Positions 63,772 through 64,000 of a stretch of 64,000 nucleotides of DNA are shown piece by piece. The position numbers and the translations under genes were made by a program. The stretch comes from Rhineura floridana. Taxonomy: Eukaryota; Chordata; Lepidosauria; Squamata; Rhineuridae. Location: positions 16,254,239 to 16,318,238 of the forward strand of contig NC_084499.1 in NCBI RefSeq assembly GCF_030035675.1. The letters are read 5' to 3'. Within the stretch, counting starts at the first letter, position 1. Every line of letters starts with the position of its first letter. Under the pieces are notes generated by a model, which was not told the origin of the DNA, did not search any database, and worked only from the letters and a program-made list of their open reading frames with translations.

Positions 63772-64000
63772 CTGACTGCACCAGGTTGCCTGTCTGCCTC
63801 GCTGCAACCACGGTTGCCGTGCTAACCCTAATACCCGCGCAACCCCTTCCCAGTTACCGTATTTACCCTCGCACCTTCCATTCGCTGCCACAAACACTGA
63901 GACAAAAGTCCAACTCCAGACCCCATCAGCGCCCGCAAACCTCCAAGACCGTAATACACAGACATTGCGCAAACCCCTTAAACGCTCGGGAGAAGAAAAC
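63772..64000 (-). promoter_or_regulatory. GOLGA1: Probable GOLGA1 5' noncoding exon and promoter
   Basis: On the minus strand, tgcagtcag is followed by gtaaac, a reasonable donor, at 63771/63772. The sequence to the right becomes CpG-bearing and free of recognisable repeats. Human GOLGA1 has a noncoding first exon, and this is the best candidate upstream of the ATG exon at 59211. The transcription start is not visible and may lie beyond the window. Confidence 0.45.

Overview
The window is nuclear DNA of a reptile, most likely a squamate (lizard). It holds three vertebrate housekeeping genes with intact splice sites and near-human proteins. The space between exons is filled with repeats typical of lepidosaurs: L2, CR1 and L1 LINEs, 5S-rRNA-headed and tRNA-headed SINEs, and many short foldback hAT-type MITEs. 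No bacterial, phage or CRISPR feature is present.

Layout. 1-4.7 kb: two L2 LINEs on the minus strand, one with an uninterrupted 1016-codon endonuclease/reverse transcriptase ORF; a third L2 end lies inside a MITE. 5.26-5.38 kb: one minus-strand exon encoding the SAP domain of SARNP, which has no known reason to be next to PPP6C. 5.7-13.85 kb: PPP6C (+), 7 coding exons, 305 aa. 13.85-17.15 kb: intergenic. 17.15-27.75 kb: ARPC5L (+), 4 exons, 158 aa, whose first intron is a U12-type AT-AC intron with near-perfect signals. 27.75-28.9 kb: short convergent spacer. 28.9-64 kb: GOLGA1 (golgin-97) on the minus strand, 23 coding exons giving 826 aa in a continuous frame; the 5' noncoding exon and promoter are at the right edge.

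The three genes do not form a pathway. PP6 is a Ser/Thr phosphatase, ARPC5L is an Arp2/3 subunit, and golgin-97 is a trans-Golgi tether recruited by Arl1. They belong to the human 9q33.3 neighbourhood, but here PPP6C sits directly beside ARPC5L and SCAI is not between GOLGA1 and PPP6C.

Most worth a second look: two 96-nt in-frame GOLGA1 exons that human golgin-97 (767 aa) lacks; the displaced SARNP exon, whose acceptor tract has been replaced by LINE tail; four SINEs that combine two heads and two tails in all four ways; and a 40-nt exact copy of nearby intron sequence inside a hAT element next to a hairpin. Exon coordinates were read by eye from splice signals and frame. Comparisons with human proteins are from memory, not from a search.
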